Source: Cryobacterium soli
Lineage (GTDB): Bacteria > Actinomycetota > Actinomycetes > Actinomycetales > Microbacteriaceae
NCBI RefSeq assembly: GCF_003611035.1
Contig: NZ_CP030033.1
Span: 3,410,001 to 3,474,000, forward strand
Length of the DNA stretch: 64,000 nucleotides
Reading direction: 5' to 3'
Below, piece by piece: positions 50,739-60,078 of the stretch. Position numbers and translations under genes: made by a program. Below the pieces are notes generated by a model, which saw nothing but the letters and a program-made list of their open reading frames with translations, had not been told where the DNA came from and searched no databases. Within the stretch, counting starts at the first letter, position 1, and every line of letters starts with the position of its first letter.

Positions 50739-50920
50739 TGGCTCAGCTGAAGATTACGCAGATCAAGTCCAAAATTAGTGAGAAGCAGAACCAGCGCGAC
50801 ACGCTTCGCAGCCTGGGCCTGCGTCGCATTGGCGCCGTCACGATCCGCGAGGACAACTCGCAGAACCGTGGCTACGTCAACACCGTTGCTCACCTGGTGA
50901 AGGTCGAGGAGATTGACTAA
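50738..50920 (+). CDS. rpmD: Large ribosomal subunit protein uL30
   Basis: The 60-aa protein ([27 protein letters not shown]...) is a standard L30. The ATG at 50738 shares a base with the rpsE stop; longer upstream frames would run through rpsE. Confidence 0.97.
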   Translation: MAQLKITQIKSKISEKQNQRDTLRSLGLRRIGAVTIREDNSQNRGYVNTVAHLVKVEEID

Positions 50921-51522
50921 TGGCTGACGAGAAGGAAGCGACCGAGAAGGTCGCAACCAAGCCCGCCGCTAAGAAGGCCGCCGCCCCCAAGGCGACGACC
51001 ACGAAGGCTGCTGCAGCCAAGGCTCCGGCCAAGACTGCTGCTGCCAAGAAGGCCGCCGCGCCGACTGAGCCCACTGAGGCCCGTCCGCAGGTGCTGAAGG
51101 TTCACCACCTTCGCCCCGCGCCCGGATCGAAGAAGGACAAGCAGCGCGTTGGCCGTGGTGAAGGATCCAAGGGTAAGACCGCGGGTCGTGGCACCAAGGG
51201 CACCAAGGCACGCTACACCGTGCGTATCGGCTTCGAGGGTGGGCAGATGCCGCTGCACATGCGCACCCCGAAGCTGCGCGGGTTCAAGAACCCGTTCCGC
51301 GTGGAGTACCAGGTTGTAAACCTGGAACGCCTGGCCGAGCTGTACCCGACCGGCGGCGATGTAACCATCGAATCGCTGGTCGCCAAGGGTGCTGTTCGTG
51401 ACAACGAGAAGGTCAAGGTTCTCGGCAATGGTGACATTGCGGTTAAGCTGACTGTTGCAGTCGATAAGGTCTCCCGCTCAGCTGAGCAGAAGATCGTCGC
51501 AGCAGGTGGCTCGATCAAGTAG
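50920..51522 (+). CDS. rplO: Large ribosomal subunit protein uL15 with N-terminal Lys/Ala extension
   Basis: The L15 core begins near residue 57 ([36 protein letters not shown]). It is preceded by about 50 residues almost wholly Lys, Ala, Thr and Pro (repeated [13 protein letters not shown] units), resembling histone H1 tails. The total is 200 aa, against about 145 in most bacteria. It overlaps the rpmD stop. Confidence 0.97.
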   Translation: MADEKEATEKVATKPAAKKAAAPKATTTKAAAAKAPAKTAAAKKAAAPTEPTEARPQVLKVHHLRPAPGSKKDKQRVGRGEGSKGKTAGRGTKGTKARYTVRIGFEGGQMPLHMRTPKLRGFKNPFRVEYQVVNLERLAELYPTGGDVTIESLVAKGAVRDNEKVKVLGNGDIAVKLTVAVDKVSRSAEQKIVAAGGSIK

Positions 51523-51538
51523 TAAGACCCGTAGACGA

Positions 51539-51597
51539 GATCGAGCTTGTCGAGCCTGCTCAGCGACTAATGCGCTGACGCTGTCTCGGCAAGCTCG
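51539..51597. repeat. Dispersed repeat as an inverted pair between rplO and secY
   Basis: CGAGCTTGTCGAG (51542-51554) and CTCGGCAAGCTCG (51585-51597) are complementary with one mismatch. An inner CAGCG/CGCTG pairing makes a long two-part hairpin about 28 bases before secY. The left arm carries the same GAGCTTGTCGAG core as three other sites. Confidence 0.8.
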
Positions 51598-51624
51598 TTC
51601 TTTGTTACTAACTGGAGGCCTTTT

Positions 51625-52943
51625 TTGTTTAGCGCCATTGCGCGGATATTCCGCACGCCGGACCTTCGTAAGAAGATCGGGTTCACCCTGGGCATCGTCG
51701 CCCTGTTCCGTCTGGGCTCGTTCATCCCCGCCCCATTCGTGGACTTCGGCAACGTGCAAGCCTGTCTTGCAGCGAACCAGGGGACGAGCGGCCTCTACGA
51801 GCTCGTGAACCTGTTCAGCGGTGGCGCCCTGCTGCAGCTGTCCGTCTTCGCACTGGGGATCATGCCGTACATCACGGCCTCCATCATCGTGCAGCTGCTG
51901 CGCGTGGTGATTCCCCACTTCGAGACCCTCTACAAGGAGGGCGCGGCGGGCCAGTCCAAGCTCACCCAGTACACGCGTTACCTCACCATCGCCCTCGGCA
52001 TCCTGCAGTCGACGACGCTGATCACCGTCGCCCGCAGCGGCGCCCTGTTCGGCACCTCGGCCTCGTCCGAGTGCTCGCAGCTGATCACCAACGACGCCTG
52101 GTACGCCATCATGCTGATGGTCATCACCATGACCGCCGGCACCGGCGTCATCATGTGGATGGGTGAGATGATCACCGAGCGCGGCATCGGCAACGGCATG
52201 TCCCTCCTCATCTTCACGTCGATCGCCGCCCGCTTCCCGAACTCGCTGTTCGCGATCGGCCAGCAGAACGGCATCGACATCCTGCTCATCGTCCTGGCCA
52301 TCGGGCTGGTCGTTGTGGCCGCCGTGGTATTCGTCGAGCAGTCGCAACGCCGCATCCCGGTGCAATACGCCAAGCGCATGGTGGGCCGCCGCACGTATGG
52401 CGGCAACAACACCTACATTCCGATCAAGGTGAACATGGCCGGCGTTGTGCCCGTCATCTTCGCGTCGTCGCTGCTGTACCTGCCGGCGCTGATCGCCCAG
52501 TTCAACCAACCCGCCGCGGGCACCGAACCGCTGGCCTGGGTCACCTGGATCACCAACAACCTCACCAAGGGCGACCACCCGCTCTACATGGCGATGTACT
52601 TCCTGCTCATCGTGGGCTTCACCTACTTCTACGTCGCGATCACCTTCAACCCCGAAGAGGTCGCCGACAACATGAAGAAGTACGGCGGGTTCATCCCCGG
52701 CATCCGCGCGGGCCGGCCCACCGCCGAGTACCTCGACTACGTGCTCACCCGCGTGACGCTGCCCGGGGCTCTGTACCTCGGCCTGATCGCGCTGATCCCG
52801 CTGATAGCTTTCTCGGCCATCGGCGCCGACCAGAACTTCCCGTTCGGTGGCGCCAGCATCCTCATCATCGTGGGTGTCGGCCTGGAGACCGTGAAGCAGA
52901 TCGACTCTCAGCTGCAGCAACGCCACTACGAAGGGCTCCTGCG

Positions 52944-52947
<4 letters not shown>
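51625..52947 (+). CDS. secY: Protein translocase channel subunit SecY
   Basis: The 440-aa protein has ten transmembrane helices. It contains [15 protein letters not shown], the plug-region and [11 protein letters not shown] motifs, and [16 protein letters not shown] in a cytoplasmic loop that contacts SecA. The start is a TTG (51625) with TGGAGG 7 bases upstream. The 102-base gap with a hairpin may lower its expression relative to ribosomal proteins. Stop overlaps adk. Confidence 0.97.
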
Positions 52948-53558
<611 letters not shown>

Positions 53559-53570
53559 ATTGCTGTGATT

Positions 53571-53599
53571 GGGCGTCGGCTTCGGTCGGCGCCCTTTCG
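53571..53599 (+). terminator. Intrinsic terminator after adk
   Basis: A 10-bp stem (GGGCGTCGGC with GTCGGCGCCC, two wobble pairs) closes on a C(TTCG)G loop and is followed by TTTCGTTTT. It ends the S10-spc-secY-adk transcript. Confidence 0.88.
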
Positions 53600-53643
53600 T
53601 TTTCCCCCGGACGCCTCCCGGCGCCCGCTTTCGCACGACGACT

Positions 53644-53649
53644 TAGTTT
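53644..53649 (+). promoter_or_regulatory. Candidate -10 box for a leaderless map transcript
   Basis: TAGTTT lies six bases before the map ATG, with no ribosome binding site, so transcription would start at or next to the A of the start codon. Confidence 0.5.
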
Positions 53650-53655
53650 GCAGGT

Positions 53656-54492
53656 ATGACCGTGGCCCTTCGCCGCTCCATCTACAAGACTCCGGCGCAG
53701 ATGCGCCTCATGCTGGCCCCCGGCCTGGCGACCGCCGCGTCGCTCGTGGCAGCCCGCGAAGCGATGCAGGTGGGCGTGACCACGCTGGCCCTGGATGCGG
53801 CCGCTGAAGCCGCCATTGTGGCCCGGGGCGGCCGGCCCAACTTCAAGCTCGAGCAGGGCTACTTCCACACCGTGTGCGCCTCGGTGAACGACGACGTGGT
53901 GCACGGCATCCCGAACGGCCGGGTTCTCGAACCCGGCGACATCGTCTCGATCGACAGCGGAGCCATCCTCGACGGCTGGAACGGCGACGCGGCGTTCACC
54001 TTCGTGCTGCCCGACCCGTCGCGGCCCGAGGTCGTGGCCGAGCGGCAGGAACTCTCCCGCGTGACCGAGCAGTCGCTCTGGCACGGCATCGCCCGGCTCG
54101 CCGAGGCACGTCACCTCAACGAGGTGGGCGAGGCCATCGAGGACTACATCGAGTCGCAGGGCAGCTACGGCATCCTCACCGACTACGTGGGCCACGGAAT
54201 CGGCAAGTCGATGCACGAGGCGCCGCCGGTGTTCAACTACCGGGTGCGCCAGAAGGGCCCGGACGTGAAGCCCGGCCTCGTCGTGGCCATCGAGCCGATG
54301 GTGGTGCTCGGTGACATCGAGACCTACACCCGCGACGACGACTGGACCGTCGCCACGAGCGACGGCAAGGCCGCCGCGCACTGGGAGCACAGCGTGGCCG
54401 TGCACAAGGATGGCATCTGGGTGCTCACCGCCGAAGACGGGGGCGCAGCGGGCCTGGCCCAGTTCGGCATCACCCCCACGCCCCTGGCCTAG
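53656..54492 (+). CDS. map: Type I methionine aminopeptidase
   Basis: The 278-aa enzyme removes the initiator Met. All five metal ligands are present: Asp100, Asp111, His180, Glu213 and Glu244. It is separated from adk by a terminator and probably has its own promoter. In many bacteria infA, rpmJ, rpsM, rpsK and rpoA follow, but not here. Confidence 0.96.
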   Translation: MTVALRRSIYKTPAQMRLMLAPGLATAASLVAAREAMQVGVTTLALDAAAEAAIVARGGRPNFKLEQGYFHTVCASVNDDVVHGIPNGRVLEPGDIVSIDSGAILDGWNGDAAFTFVLPDPSRPEVVAERQELSRVTEQSLWHGIARLAEARHLNEVGEAIEDYIESQGSYGILTDYVGHGIGKSMHEAPPVFNYRVRQKGPDVKPGLVVAIEPMVVLGDIETYTRDDDWTVATSDGKAAAHWEHSVAVHKDGIWVLTAEDGGAAGLAQFGITPTPLA

Positions 54493-54553
54493 CCCGCCCG
54501 GCTGAGCGCGCGTCTCGCCCGCTTCTGGGATCGCAGGGGAAGCGGCTGGGCGC

Positions 54554-55162
54554 CTAGGGGCGGAGGAGTGCGGCGATCAGCTGGCCCGCGATGCGCTCCG
54601 GAACGAGCCGGGCGACCGCGCTGGGGCCGTCGGCGCGCAACAGCAGCGGGGTGGTGACCAGGGCGATGGCGAGGTCCGCGGTGCCTGACACGTCGTAGCC
54701 GGCACCGATCTCTCCACGGGCGGTCGCTCGCTCCAGGATGGCCGCGACGTGCGCGGTCGTCACGTCGAGGATCTCCCGCTCGAGGATCGCCGCGATCGCC
54801 GGATCGTGCGCGGCCTGGCCCACTAGCGACTTGAGCACCACGCCGAGCAGACCGCTCAGCGCGGTGATCTTGTTTCGCACGAGCACGGTGAGGTCACCGT
54901 CGAGCGAGCCGGTGTCGTCGGGGCTGAGATAGTCGGCCACGATCGTGCGGCAGGCGGATGCGACGAGGTCTTCCTTCGACGACCAGCGGCGGTAGAGCGA
55001 CGCGGTGGACACCCCGGCCCGCCGCGCGATGGCAGCGGTGGTCAGCGCGCCGTAGCCGCGCTCGGCCAGGAGCGCCGTGGTGGCCGCGATGATGGCGTCG
55101 TCGACGCGGGCGTCCATAGGGCGGCCGCGCGCACCGGACGTGGCCTGGTCGGGGACGCTCAT
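54554..55162 (-). CDS. TetR-family transcriptional regulator
   Basis: The 202-aa protein has a TetR helix-turn-helix near residues 20-65 (AIIAATTALLAERGYGALTTAAIARRAGVSTASLYRRWSSKEDLV) and a helical ligand domain with a TetR_C-type end. The start at 55162 overlaps the stop of the DinB-like gene before it (ATGA), so the two are co-transcribed, divergent from the aldehyde dehydrogenase. It probably represses that divergent unit; the ligand is unknown. Confidence 0.92.
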   Translation of the reverse strand: MSVPDQATSGARGRPMDARVDDAIIAATTALLAERGYGALTTAAIARRAGVSTASLYRRWSSKEDLVASACRTIVADYLSPDDTGSLDGDLTVLVRNKITALSGLLGVVLKSLVGQAAHDPAIAAILEREILDVTTAHVAAILERATARGEIGAGYDVSGTADLAIALVTTPLLLRADGPSAVARLVPERIAGQLIAALLRP

Positions 55163-55707
55163 CTGGTGGGCTCGACGGTGGGGGAGCACGGTGTTGTGGC
55201 TGCCCCGGCCCGCTCGGCGCCGGGCAGGTGCTCACGCAGGTGCAGGGTCTGTAGGCTCGCGACCTGGTCCTTGGTGCAGCGCCCGTAGGTGGGGTGCGGC
55301 TGTAGGGCGCCGTCGAAGGCGACCAGGCGGTTCACCGCGTCGCGGAGCACCTGCACGGCGCTCAGGTCGGGCATGCCGGGGTCGAGTGCGGGGGCGCCGG
55401 AGACTGGGGCGGACAGGTTGTGCCGCATGGCGCCCCGGCGGAGGAAGACATGCTTGACCGCGCGCCCCACCGTGACCCGCAGGGACGCCGGCGCCAGCTT
55501 GGGGTACCCGGTCATGGAGTACCCGATGCTCTGCGCGGCGTGCTGTGCGGTCTCCGAGAAGCTGTAGCTGCCGCGCGGGCTCAGCAGCGCTGCGCCGGAG
55601 CCGTCCTGGCGCACGCGCGACTCGAGCGTGTCGACGAAGGCAACCAGCGCGGGGAGGGGAGTGGCGGCATCCGTGATGTCGGCGGGAACAGGGCGGAAGG
55701 AACTCAT
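55159..55707 (-). CDS. DinB-like / DUF1569-type protein
   Basis: The 182-aa helical protein has GSYSFSETAQHAAQSIGYSMTGYPK near residues 45-70 and ends with TKDQVASLQTLHLREHLPG, where the His pattern is typical of DinB-superfamily metal sites (DUF1569). No enzymatic role can be assigned. It is the first gene of the minus-strand pair with the TetR regulator. AAAGGAG lies upstream of the ATG. Confidence 0.75.
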   Translation of the reverse strand: MSSFRPVPADITDAATPLPALVAFVDTLESRVRQDGSGAALLSPRGSYSFSETAQHAAQSIGYSMTGYPKLAPASLRVTVGRAVKHVFLRRGAMRHNLSAPVSGAPALDPGMPDLSAVQVLRDAVNRLVAFDGALQPHPTYGRCTKDQVASLQTLHLREHLPGAERAGAATTPCSPTVEPTR

Positions 55708-55726
55708 GCTCCGAAAATACTCCTTT

Positions 55727-55759
55727 TCAGAAACGAAAGCGAACTGTTTCGTATTAGGG
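55727..55759. promoter_or_regulatory. Divergent promoter region with candidate TetR operator
   Basis: GAAAC (55730-55734) and GTTTC (55746-55750) form an interrupted inverted repeat in the 59-base divergent gap. TAGGGT (55754-55759) could be a -10 box placed for a near-leaderless aldehyde dehydrogenase transcript. Binding by the adjacent TetR protein is inferred. Confidence 0.4.
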
Positions 55760-55766
55760 TGGTGCC

Positions 55767-57209
55767 ATGATCTCTGCTCCCACCCTCACCGACGTGCCGC
55801 ACCCGAGCGTTCCCGACACTGCGCCGAGCCCCGGTGCGGCCGTGCAGCGGATGCGCGACGGCTTCGATTCCGGTCGCACCCGGCCTCTGGCCTGGCGGCG
55901 GGCCCAACTGCGGGCGTTGCGCCGGCTGCTGGTCGACAACCGGGACGACCTGCGGGAAGCGCTGTACACCGACCTGCGAAAGAGCGCGACCGAATCGGAC
56001 CTGACCGAGATCGGCATCCTGGTGCGGGAGATCGACCACACCCTGCGGCATCTCGGGCGCTGGCTTCGGCCGCGCCGGGTGCCCGTGCCGTTGGTGCTGA
56101 TGCCGTCCAGCGCCCGGATCGTGCGCGAGCCCCTGGGCGTGGTGACCGTGATCGCGCCGTGGAACTACCCGGTGCAGCTGCTACTCGCTCCATTGATCGG
56201 AGCCCTGGCCGCGGGCAACACCGTGGTGCTCAAGCCCAGCGAGTTGGCCGTCGCCACGTCGACGCTGCTGGCCCGACTGGTGCCCGCCTACCTCGACCGG
56301 GAGGCCGTGAGCGTTGTCGAGGGCGGCATCCCCGAGACCACCGAGCTGTTGGCGCAACGCGTGGACCACATCTTCTACACGGGCAACGGCGCGGTCGCCC
56401 GCATCGTGCTGCAGGCTGCCGCACTACACCTGACACCAGTGACCCTCGAACTCGGCGGCAAATCCCCGGTGTGGGTGGACGCCTCCGCCGACCTGGCCAG
56501 CGCGGCCCGCCGGATTGCCTGGGGGCGGTTCGTCAACGCCGGGCAGACCTGCGTGGCGCCGGACTACGTGCTGACCACCCCGGCGGTCGCCGCCCGGCTG
56601 GAGCCGCTCCTCGTGGGTGCCATCACCGACCTCTACGGGGCCGACCCGAAATCGAGCCCCGACTACGGCCGCATTGTGAATGAACGGCAGTTCGGCCGGC
56701 TGGCTGCCATGCTCGGCCAGGGCCGGCTCGTGGCCGGCGGGGCGACGGATGCGGCAGAGCTGTACATCGCGCCGACCGTGCTCGCCGACGTCGACCCGGC
56801 CTCGGCCGTGATGACGGAGGAGATCTTCGGGCCCATCCTGCCGATCGTGACCGTGTCGGGCCTGGACGAGGGCATCCGCTTCATCGGGGCCAGGGAGAAG
56901 CCCCTGGCGCTCTACGCGTTCACCCGCAGTCGCACGGCGGAGCAGGCCATCCTGGCCCGCACGTCGTCCGGTGCGGTGGGGCTCGGCGCTCCGATGTCGC
57001 ACCTCATGGTGCCCGGCCTGCCGTTCGGCGGGGTGGGGGCCAGCGGTATGGGCAGCTACCACGGTGAGGGCTCGGTGGCCCTGTTCAGTCACGACAGGGC
57101 GGTGCTGCGCACGCCGGCTCATCCGGATGTGCTCGGCCTTGTGGCCGCGCCCTACGCGCGACGCCGCACCCAACTGGTGCGCCGCCTGGTCTCCACCCTC
57201 CGCCGCTGA
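55767..57209 (+). CDS. Class 3 aldehyde dehydrogenase
   Basis: The 480-aa enzyme oxidises aldehydes with NAD(P). Catalytic Cys262 is in GQTCVAPDY and Glu228 in [22 protein letters not shown] and [18 protein letters not shown] are typical of the ALDH3 type (fatty or aromatic aldehydes). The C-terminus carries an extra basic segment. Divergent from the TetR/DinB pair, it is probably induced by an aldehyde stress or substrate. Confidence 0.92.
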   Translation: MISAPTLTDVPHPSVPDTAPSPGAAVQRMRDGFDSGRTRPLAWRRAQLRALRRLLVDNRDDLREALYTDLRKSATESDLTEIGILVREIDHTLRHLGRWLRPRRVPVPLVLMPSSARIVREPLGVVTVIAPWNYPVQLLLAPLIGALAAGNTVVLKPSELAVATSTLLARLVPAYLDREAVSVVEGGIPETTELLAQRVDHIFYTGNGAVARIVLQAAALHLTPVTLELGGKSPVWVDASADLASAARRIAWGRFVNAGQTCVAPDYVLTTPAVAARLEPLLVGAITDLYGADPKSSPDYGRIVNERQFGRLAAMLGQGRLVAGGATDAAELYIAPTVLADVDPASAVMTEEIFGPILPIVTVSGLDEGIRFIGAREKPLALYAFTRSRTAEQAILARTSSGAVGLGAPMSHLMVPGLPFGGVGASGMGSYHGEGSVALFSHDRAVLRTPAHPDVLGLVAAPYARRRTQLVRRLVSTLRR

Positions 57210-57250
57210 CGGCGGGTATACGAGGGGCGCGGCTCGCGGATGGGGCGGGG

Positions 57251-59182
57251 CTAGGTGTCCATCACGTGGACGAGCTCGTCGATGAACGACGCGAAGTCCA
57301 CCGAGCGCTTGATCAGGCGCTGCACCTCGAGGCGGTCGGCGAAGACCTCCACGAACTGGTCGAAGACCGCCTGGAAGGTGCTGCGCCCAGCGGCGCTGAA
57401 CGCGATGAGCGCCACCACGTTCACCCGGTTGTCGCCCCAGTCCATCGGGGCGTCGTTGATCACGATCGCGATCGACGTCTGCTTGGCACTCATCGACATG
57501 GCGTGCGGCACCGCGAGGTTGTCGGTGAACGCAGTCGACGACATCAGCTCGCGTTCGATGGCGCCGTCGACGTAGCTCTGGTCGATGATGCCCTTGGCCG
57601 TCATCCGCTCGCCGAGCGCAGTGATCATGGCCACCTCGTCGCGGGCGTAGAAGTTGCGGGAGAACAACGACTCGTCGAAGAACTGCAGCAGATCGTCCTT
57701 GAGGCGGGCGCGCCGGCGCATCCGCCGCACTCGACTGGCGTGCTGACGGATGCGGTCCACATCCCCCTGGGTGAGGAACGGCTGGATCACGATGACACCG
57801 TCGGAGTGCAACTGGGGGTCGATGGTGGTGAGCACCAGATCGGCGTCCAGCGAGTCCCACGCCACATCGGACCGGGTGATCACCGCGACGACCTCGAGGT
57901 CGTCGCCGAGCACCCGTTCGATGCGTTCGCGCAGCAGCACGTGCATGTCGTAGTAGTTGGGGCACACGATCGCGCAGGTCACCAGCTCCACCCGGCGCAC
58001 CTGCTGCTCGAGGTGCGCGCCGACGTGCATGGCGATGTAGGCGATCTCGTCGTCGTTGATCACGATCTGCTCGGCCCGCTGCAGCTCGCTGGCGATGTAC
58101 ACGGCCAGCTCGTAGATCAGCGGGTAGGAGGTCTTGATCGACCGGGTGAGCGGGTTGCGGGAGTAGGACTTGTCGTGCGCCCGGTTGATCAGGTTGCGCA
58201 CGTGCAGGGTGAGCCGCACGATGAAGTCGTCGTCGTCGAGGTCGACGAGGTACTCCTGGCTGGCCCGGTCCACGATCGCGCGCATCGCGGCGAGCTCGGC
58301 CGGCTGCACGTAGCTCTCAATGAGGGTCTCGGCGGGCTGGTCGTGCCCGGGCGTGATCACCCGGGTGGTGAGCAGGAATGCCAGGTAGGCCAGGTCGCCG
58401 CTGCCCAGGCACACGTCGAAGTGCGTCATGATCAATCCCGACAGCGAGGTGGCCAGCTCCGACGGCGGCTCGGTCACGGCCGGCGCGGGGGAGAGGTTCT
58501 TGCTCACCCGGTCGATGGCGATCGCCACGTGCAGCAGCACGTTGTTGATGCCGTACTCGTTGACGAAGTAACCCTGGCCGTCGAGCAGGTCGATGAGGTC
58601 GGTCTTGAACGCGCTGAGGCTGTCGGCGCCGGCCTGCCCCGAGGTGAACTCGCGCTGGATGGTCTCCAGGTCGATCATGCCGCGGGCGCTTTCCTCCCGG
58701 AACATGCGGCTGAGCAGCTTGCGCCGGTCGGTCTCCGAACCGGTGAGGGTGACGACGCTGCCGTGCCGCACGAGGGTGAGCCCGGAGTCGGGCAGCAGCA
58801 GCCGCACCCGGGCCAGGTCGGCCTCCACGGTGGAGTCGCTGACGAAGTTCTCGGCGGCCAACTCGTACACGTCGAGGCCGTCGACCTCCTCGGTGAGCCG
58901 GCGCACCAGCTGGGAGAGACGCTGCTGCGGGGTGTCGGCTTCCGTGTCGCGGGGCCGGGAACGGTGCTCGGCGGTGAACGCGGAGAACTCGTCGCGGAGG
59001 ATGCGGTACCCGGCGGTGCCCGATTCGATCACCGTCAACGGATGCGCCGCGGCCTTCACCGCGGTGACGTAACTGCGCACACTGCGCGGGGTGACGCCCA
59101 GGCGGTCAGCGAGTTCGCCTGCCGTGATCCAGCCCGACGTCTGGGACAGATAGTCCAGCATCCGTGCCTGTTTATCACTCAT
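57251..59182 (-). CDS. mtlR: MtlR-type PRD transcriptional regulator (PTS-controlled)
   Basis: The 643-aa protein has an N-terminal helix-turn-helix (about 1-60), two PRD domains (about 180-400) with regulatory histidines, an EIIB-like domain with Cys403 and Cys407, and a C-terminal EIIA-Mtl-like domain with His560 in NLAVPHA. Phosphorylation of PRD and EII sites by HPr and EIIB couples sugar uptake to gene activation. It is divergent from the mannitol operon. The ATG at 59182 is preferred because GGAG precedes it; an upstream ATG at 59197 is possible. Confidence 0.88.
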   Translation of the reverse strand: MSDKQARMLDYLSQTSGWITAGELADRLGVTPRSVRSYVTAVKAAAHPLTVIESGTAGYRILRDEFSAFTAEHRSRPRDTEADTPQQRLSQLVRRLTEEVDGLDVYELAAENFVSDSTVEADLARVRLLLPDSGLTLVRHGSVVTLTGSETDRRKLLSRMFREESARGMIDLETIQREFTSGQAGADSLSAFKTDLIDLLDGQGYFVNEYGINNVLLHVAIAIDRVSKNLSPAPAVTEPPSELATSLSGLIMTHFDVCLGSGDLAYLAFLLTTRVITPGHDQPAETLIESYVQPAELAAMRAIVDRASQEYLVDLDDDDFIVRLTLHVRNLINRAHDKSYSRNPLTRSIKTSYPLIYELAVYIASELQRAEQIVINDDEIAYIAMHVGAHLEQQVRRVELVTCAIVCPNYYDMHVLLRERIERVLGDDLEVVAVITRSDVAWDSLDADLVLTTIDPQLHSDGVIVIQPFLTQGDVDRIRQHASRVRRMRRRARLKDDLLQFFDESLFSRNFYARDEVAMITALGERMTAKGIIDQSYVDGAIERELMSSTAFTDNLAVPHAMSMSAKQTSIAIVINDAPMDWGDNRVNVVALIAFSAAGRSTFQAVFDQFVEVFADRLEVQRLIKRSVDFASFIDELVHVMDT

Positions 59183-59253
59183 AATGCGCAACTCCATTGT
59201 CTCAAGAGTAGTCAAGCAGAGAGTAGTGCCCGCAACAGCAGGCATTTTGTTTG

Positions 59254-59272
59254 TTTCCGCAGGGTGCGGAAA
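59254..59272. promoter_or_regulatory. Palindromic operator candidate in the mtlR-EIIB gap
   Basis: TTTCCGC (59254-59260) and GCGGAAA (59266-59272) form a 7-bp inverted repeat with a 5-base spacer in the 167-base divergent gap. It is a reasonable binding site for the MtlR-type activator, though it does not match the Bacillus MtlR consensus I know. Confidence 0.45.
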
Positions 59273-59349
59273 ACCCTCTGGTGGTGCGCGAAGAGAGGAA
59301 AGAGGAAAGTAAGGGTTGCATTCAGAAGTTCGATGGAAGGAGTGAATCA

Positions 59350-59667
59350 ATGAAGATTCTCGTCGTATGTGGTGCCGGTGCGTCCAGCGCATTCGTGGCA
59401 CACCGTTTGCGTGTGACCGGCAAACAACGGGGGCTCACCCTCACCGTTGTCGCCGGAAGCGAATCTGACCTGCCGGGCTCGCTCGACACCGTCGATGTTC
59501 TTCTGGTCGGCCCGCACCTCGCTCCCCGCTTCGAGCGCCTCAGCACTCAGGCGAAGAAGCTCGGCGTGGGAGTGGCCTTGCTGCCCAAGTCGGTCTTCGC
59601 GGCCCGCGACGGCGACCTGGCACTCGACCTGGCCGTGGATGCAGAGCACGAACGGTCGTGGGTCTGA
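59350..59667 (+). CDS. PTS sugar transporter subunit IIB (lactose/galactitol-like fold)
   Basis: The 105-aa protein has the EIIB phosphocysteine loop MKILVVCGAGASSAFVAHRL with Cys7. It is a free-standing EIIB beside a complete EIICB, so it is either a second phosphate donor or a regulator of MtlR. GGAAGGAG precedes the ATG. Confidence 0.85.
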   Translation: MKILVVCGAGASSAFVAHRLRVTGKQRGLTLTVVAGSESDLPGSLDTVDVLLVGPHLAPRFERLSTQAKKLGVGVALLPKSVFAARDGDLALDLAVDAEHERSWV

Positions 59668-59796
59668 CCTGGTCACGCGCCACACCCCACCACCCCTGAT
59701 TGTTGTGCCGGCGGCTGCCGGCCGCCCGCACGGAGCCGGGACCTCGACTGAGGCCCGGTGACAATCCCGCACGTTGGAAAGGCTTAGGCGTACGAA
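59668..59796. other. Intergenic region with a hairpin before ptsH
   Basis: CCGGG, CCTC, GACT loop, GAGG and CCCGG form a bulged hairpin near 59736-59758. It may adjust the ratio of EIIB to HPr. No gene is seen. Confidence 0.35.
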
Positions 59797-60063
59797 ATGG
59801 CTGAACGCACCGTACTGATCGGATCGACCCACGGGCTGCACGCTCGCCCCGCGAAGCTCTTCACCAAGGCCGCTGCGGCCGCCGGCACCCCGGTCACCCT
59901 GCAGAAGGGCGACGGCAAGGCCGTCAATGCCGCCAGCATCCTGGGCGTCATCGCGCTCGGCATCAACCACGGCGACAGCGTCACGCTGGCCACCGACGGT
60001 GACAACGCCGAGAGCGTTCTCGACGAACTCGCCGCACTCCTCCTCACCGACCACGACGCCTAA
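59797..60063 (+). CDS. ptsH: Phosphocarrier protein HPr
   Basis: The 88-aa protein has the active His15 in STHGLHARPAKLF. Ser47 occupies the place of the regulatory Ser46. It carries phosphate from enzyme I to the EIIA subunits. TTGGAAAGG lies upstream of the ATG. Its place inside the mannitol operon suggests sugar-inducible PTS core proteins. Confidence 0.95.
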   Translation: MAERTVLIGSTHGLHARPAKLFTKAAAAAGTPVTLQKGDGKAVNAASILGVIALGINHGDSVTLATDGDNAESVLDELAALLLTDHDA

Positions 60064-60078
60064 GCGGAGTTGCTGACC

